Positions 1 through 5,085 of a DNA stretch of 5,085 bases are shown one piece after another (position 1 is the stretch's first letter; the number at the start of each line of letters is the position of its first letter). A program made the position numbers and the translations under genes. Under the pieces are notes generated by a model. The model was given only the letters and a program-made list of their open reading frames with translations, searched no databases and had not been told where the DNA came from. The DNA is from Eubacterium sp. (GTDB lineage: Bacteria; Bacillota; Clostridia; Oscillospirales; Acutalibacteraceae): the NCBI GenBank assembly GCA_017543415.1, contig JAFYGD010000185.1, positions 1 to 5,085 on the forward strand, given 5' to 3'.

Positions 1-375
1 GCCCGTTACTGCATAAATCTTACACGGACAGTACTTAAAAAACACTTCCATTTCAGTTGTAACAGTCTGTCCGCGCTTAATACATTCAGCGTACCACGGA
101 TACTGGAACGGAATAATCACGTGGGAACGGAAAACAACGTCCATCTGCGGAAGAATATCAAGATAGTTTTCGCCTAAATTAAACTTTACGCCGAGCTTTT
201 CAAGCCTGGCGCAGTCTTCGGCGCCTATATATTCCCTGTCCCTTTTGTCAAGCGCGTAAACTTCAACGCCGTGCTTTGCAAGGAATTCGGCGCAGGGCTT
301 GTTTGCAACGCCCATGCCGACAAAAGCGACCTTCTTGTCTTTAATTGTTTCAATATACTTTTCAGCAGGTGTCAT
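1..375 (-). CDS. murD: MurD, UDP-N-acetylmuramoyl-L-alanine--D-glutamate ligase (partial, N-terminal 125 codons)
   Basis: This cytoplasmic Mur ligase adds D-glutamate to UDP-MurNAc-L-Ala with ATP, the second amino-acid step of peptidoglycan precursor synthesis. The visible part is domain 1, a Rossmann-like fold that binds the UDP end of the substrate. Residues 15-25 (KVAFVGMGVAN) are the glycine-rich turn, 40-45 (YALDKR) is the end of the second strand, and 107-125 (TEMEVFF, then CPCKIYAVTG) lead into the ATP-binding GTNGKTT-type loop, which is cut off by the window edge right after its first Gly. The start at 375 was chosen because GAAAGG sits 10 bases upstream; an in-frame ATG at 393 would add MKGNNN and overlap the preceding gene by 11 bases. 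The gene follows the membrane-protein gene by 7 bases, so it is probably the third gene of the ligA operon. Oddity: the usual [ST]-P-G of this domain reads S84-H85-V86. Identity rests on the N-terminal domain only, by recognition of family motifs. Confidence 0.87.
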   Translation of the reverse strand, partial: MTPAEKYIETIKDKKVAFVGMGVANKPCAEFLAKHGVEVYALDKRDREYIGAEDCARLEKLGVKFNLGENYLDILPQMDVVFRSHVIIPFQYPWYAECIKRGQTVTTEMEVFFKYCPCKIYAVTG

Positions 376-382
376 ATTATTG

Positions 383-5020
<4,638 letters not shown>

Positions 5021-5025
5021 ATTTA

Positions 5026-5032
5026 CACCTCC
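5026..5032 (-). promoter_or_regulatory. Strong ribosome binding site for the beta-helix gene
   Basis: GGAGGTG on the minus strand is a near-perfect Shine-Dalgarno sequence 5 bases before the ATG at 5020. The ATG opens directly into a signal peptide, so the start is secure. Confidence 0.8.
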
Positions 5033-5048
5033 GAAAATTTGTTAATTT

Positions 5049-5077
5049 ATTATATTATAATTTAGCAAAAAAGTAAA
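5049..5077 (-). promoter_or_regulatory. Predicted sigma-A-type promoter for the beta-helix gene
   Basis: On the minus strand, TTTACT (5077-5072, 4 of 6 consensus bases) is followed after 17 bases by TATAAT (5054-5049). A second overlapping TATAAT lies at 5059-5054 but has no well-spaced -35 box. The predicted start near 5042 gives a leader of about 22 bases. The AT-rich background makes TATAAT matches cheap, so this is less secure than the ligA promoter. The window ends 8 bases beyond the -35 box, so any upstream operator would be out of sight. Confidence 0.55.
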
Positions 5078-5085
5078 GTTACAAA

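Overview
The window looks like chromosomal DNA from a gut-type Clostridia bacterium, most likely Oscillospiraceae/Ruminococcus-like. The reasons are an AT-leaning composition with AT-rich intergenic DNA, strong GGAGG-type ribosome binding sites, a Clostridia-style MurD N-terminus, and a secreted parallel beta-helix protein with a C-terminal fibronectin-type domain. The genus assignment is an inference from sequence character, not from a database match. All genes lie on the minus strand, so transcription runs from the right end to the left end.

Right part (5085 to about 3248): a single-gene unit with its own predicted sigma-A-type promoter, a strong ribosome binding site, a 578-residue exported beta-helix protein with a C-terminal Fn3-like domain, and a stem-loop that probably terminates it. 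The protein has a signal peptide but no visible LPXTG, dockerin, SLH or membrane anchor. It probably acts on or binds a polysaccharide outside the cell; the exact substrate cannot be read from the sequence.

Left part (3242 to 1): a tightly packed probable operon read from a second, well-formed promoter. It contains ligA (NAD-dependent DNA ligase, complete), an unrecognised two-helix membrane protein of 277 residues, and the first 125 codons of murD (peptidoglycan precursor ligase), which runs off the left edge. ligA and the membrane protein overlap by 8 bases; the membrane protein and murD are 7 bases apart (or overlap by 11 if an earlier ATG is used). Co-translation of the three genes is likely. 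The operon joins DNA replication/repair to cell-wall synthesis, with the membrane protein between them.

There are no stretches over 300 bases without a gene. I saw no tRNA, rRNA, CRISPR array, insertion sequence, prophage gene or attachment site. Nothing here makes a convincing case for a new multi-gene system. The points most worth a second look are the unidentified membrane protein, an unusual substitution in the MurD N-terminal domain, and the architecture of the secreted beta-helix protein.
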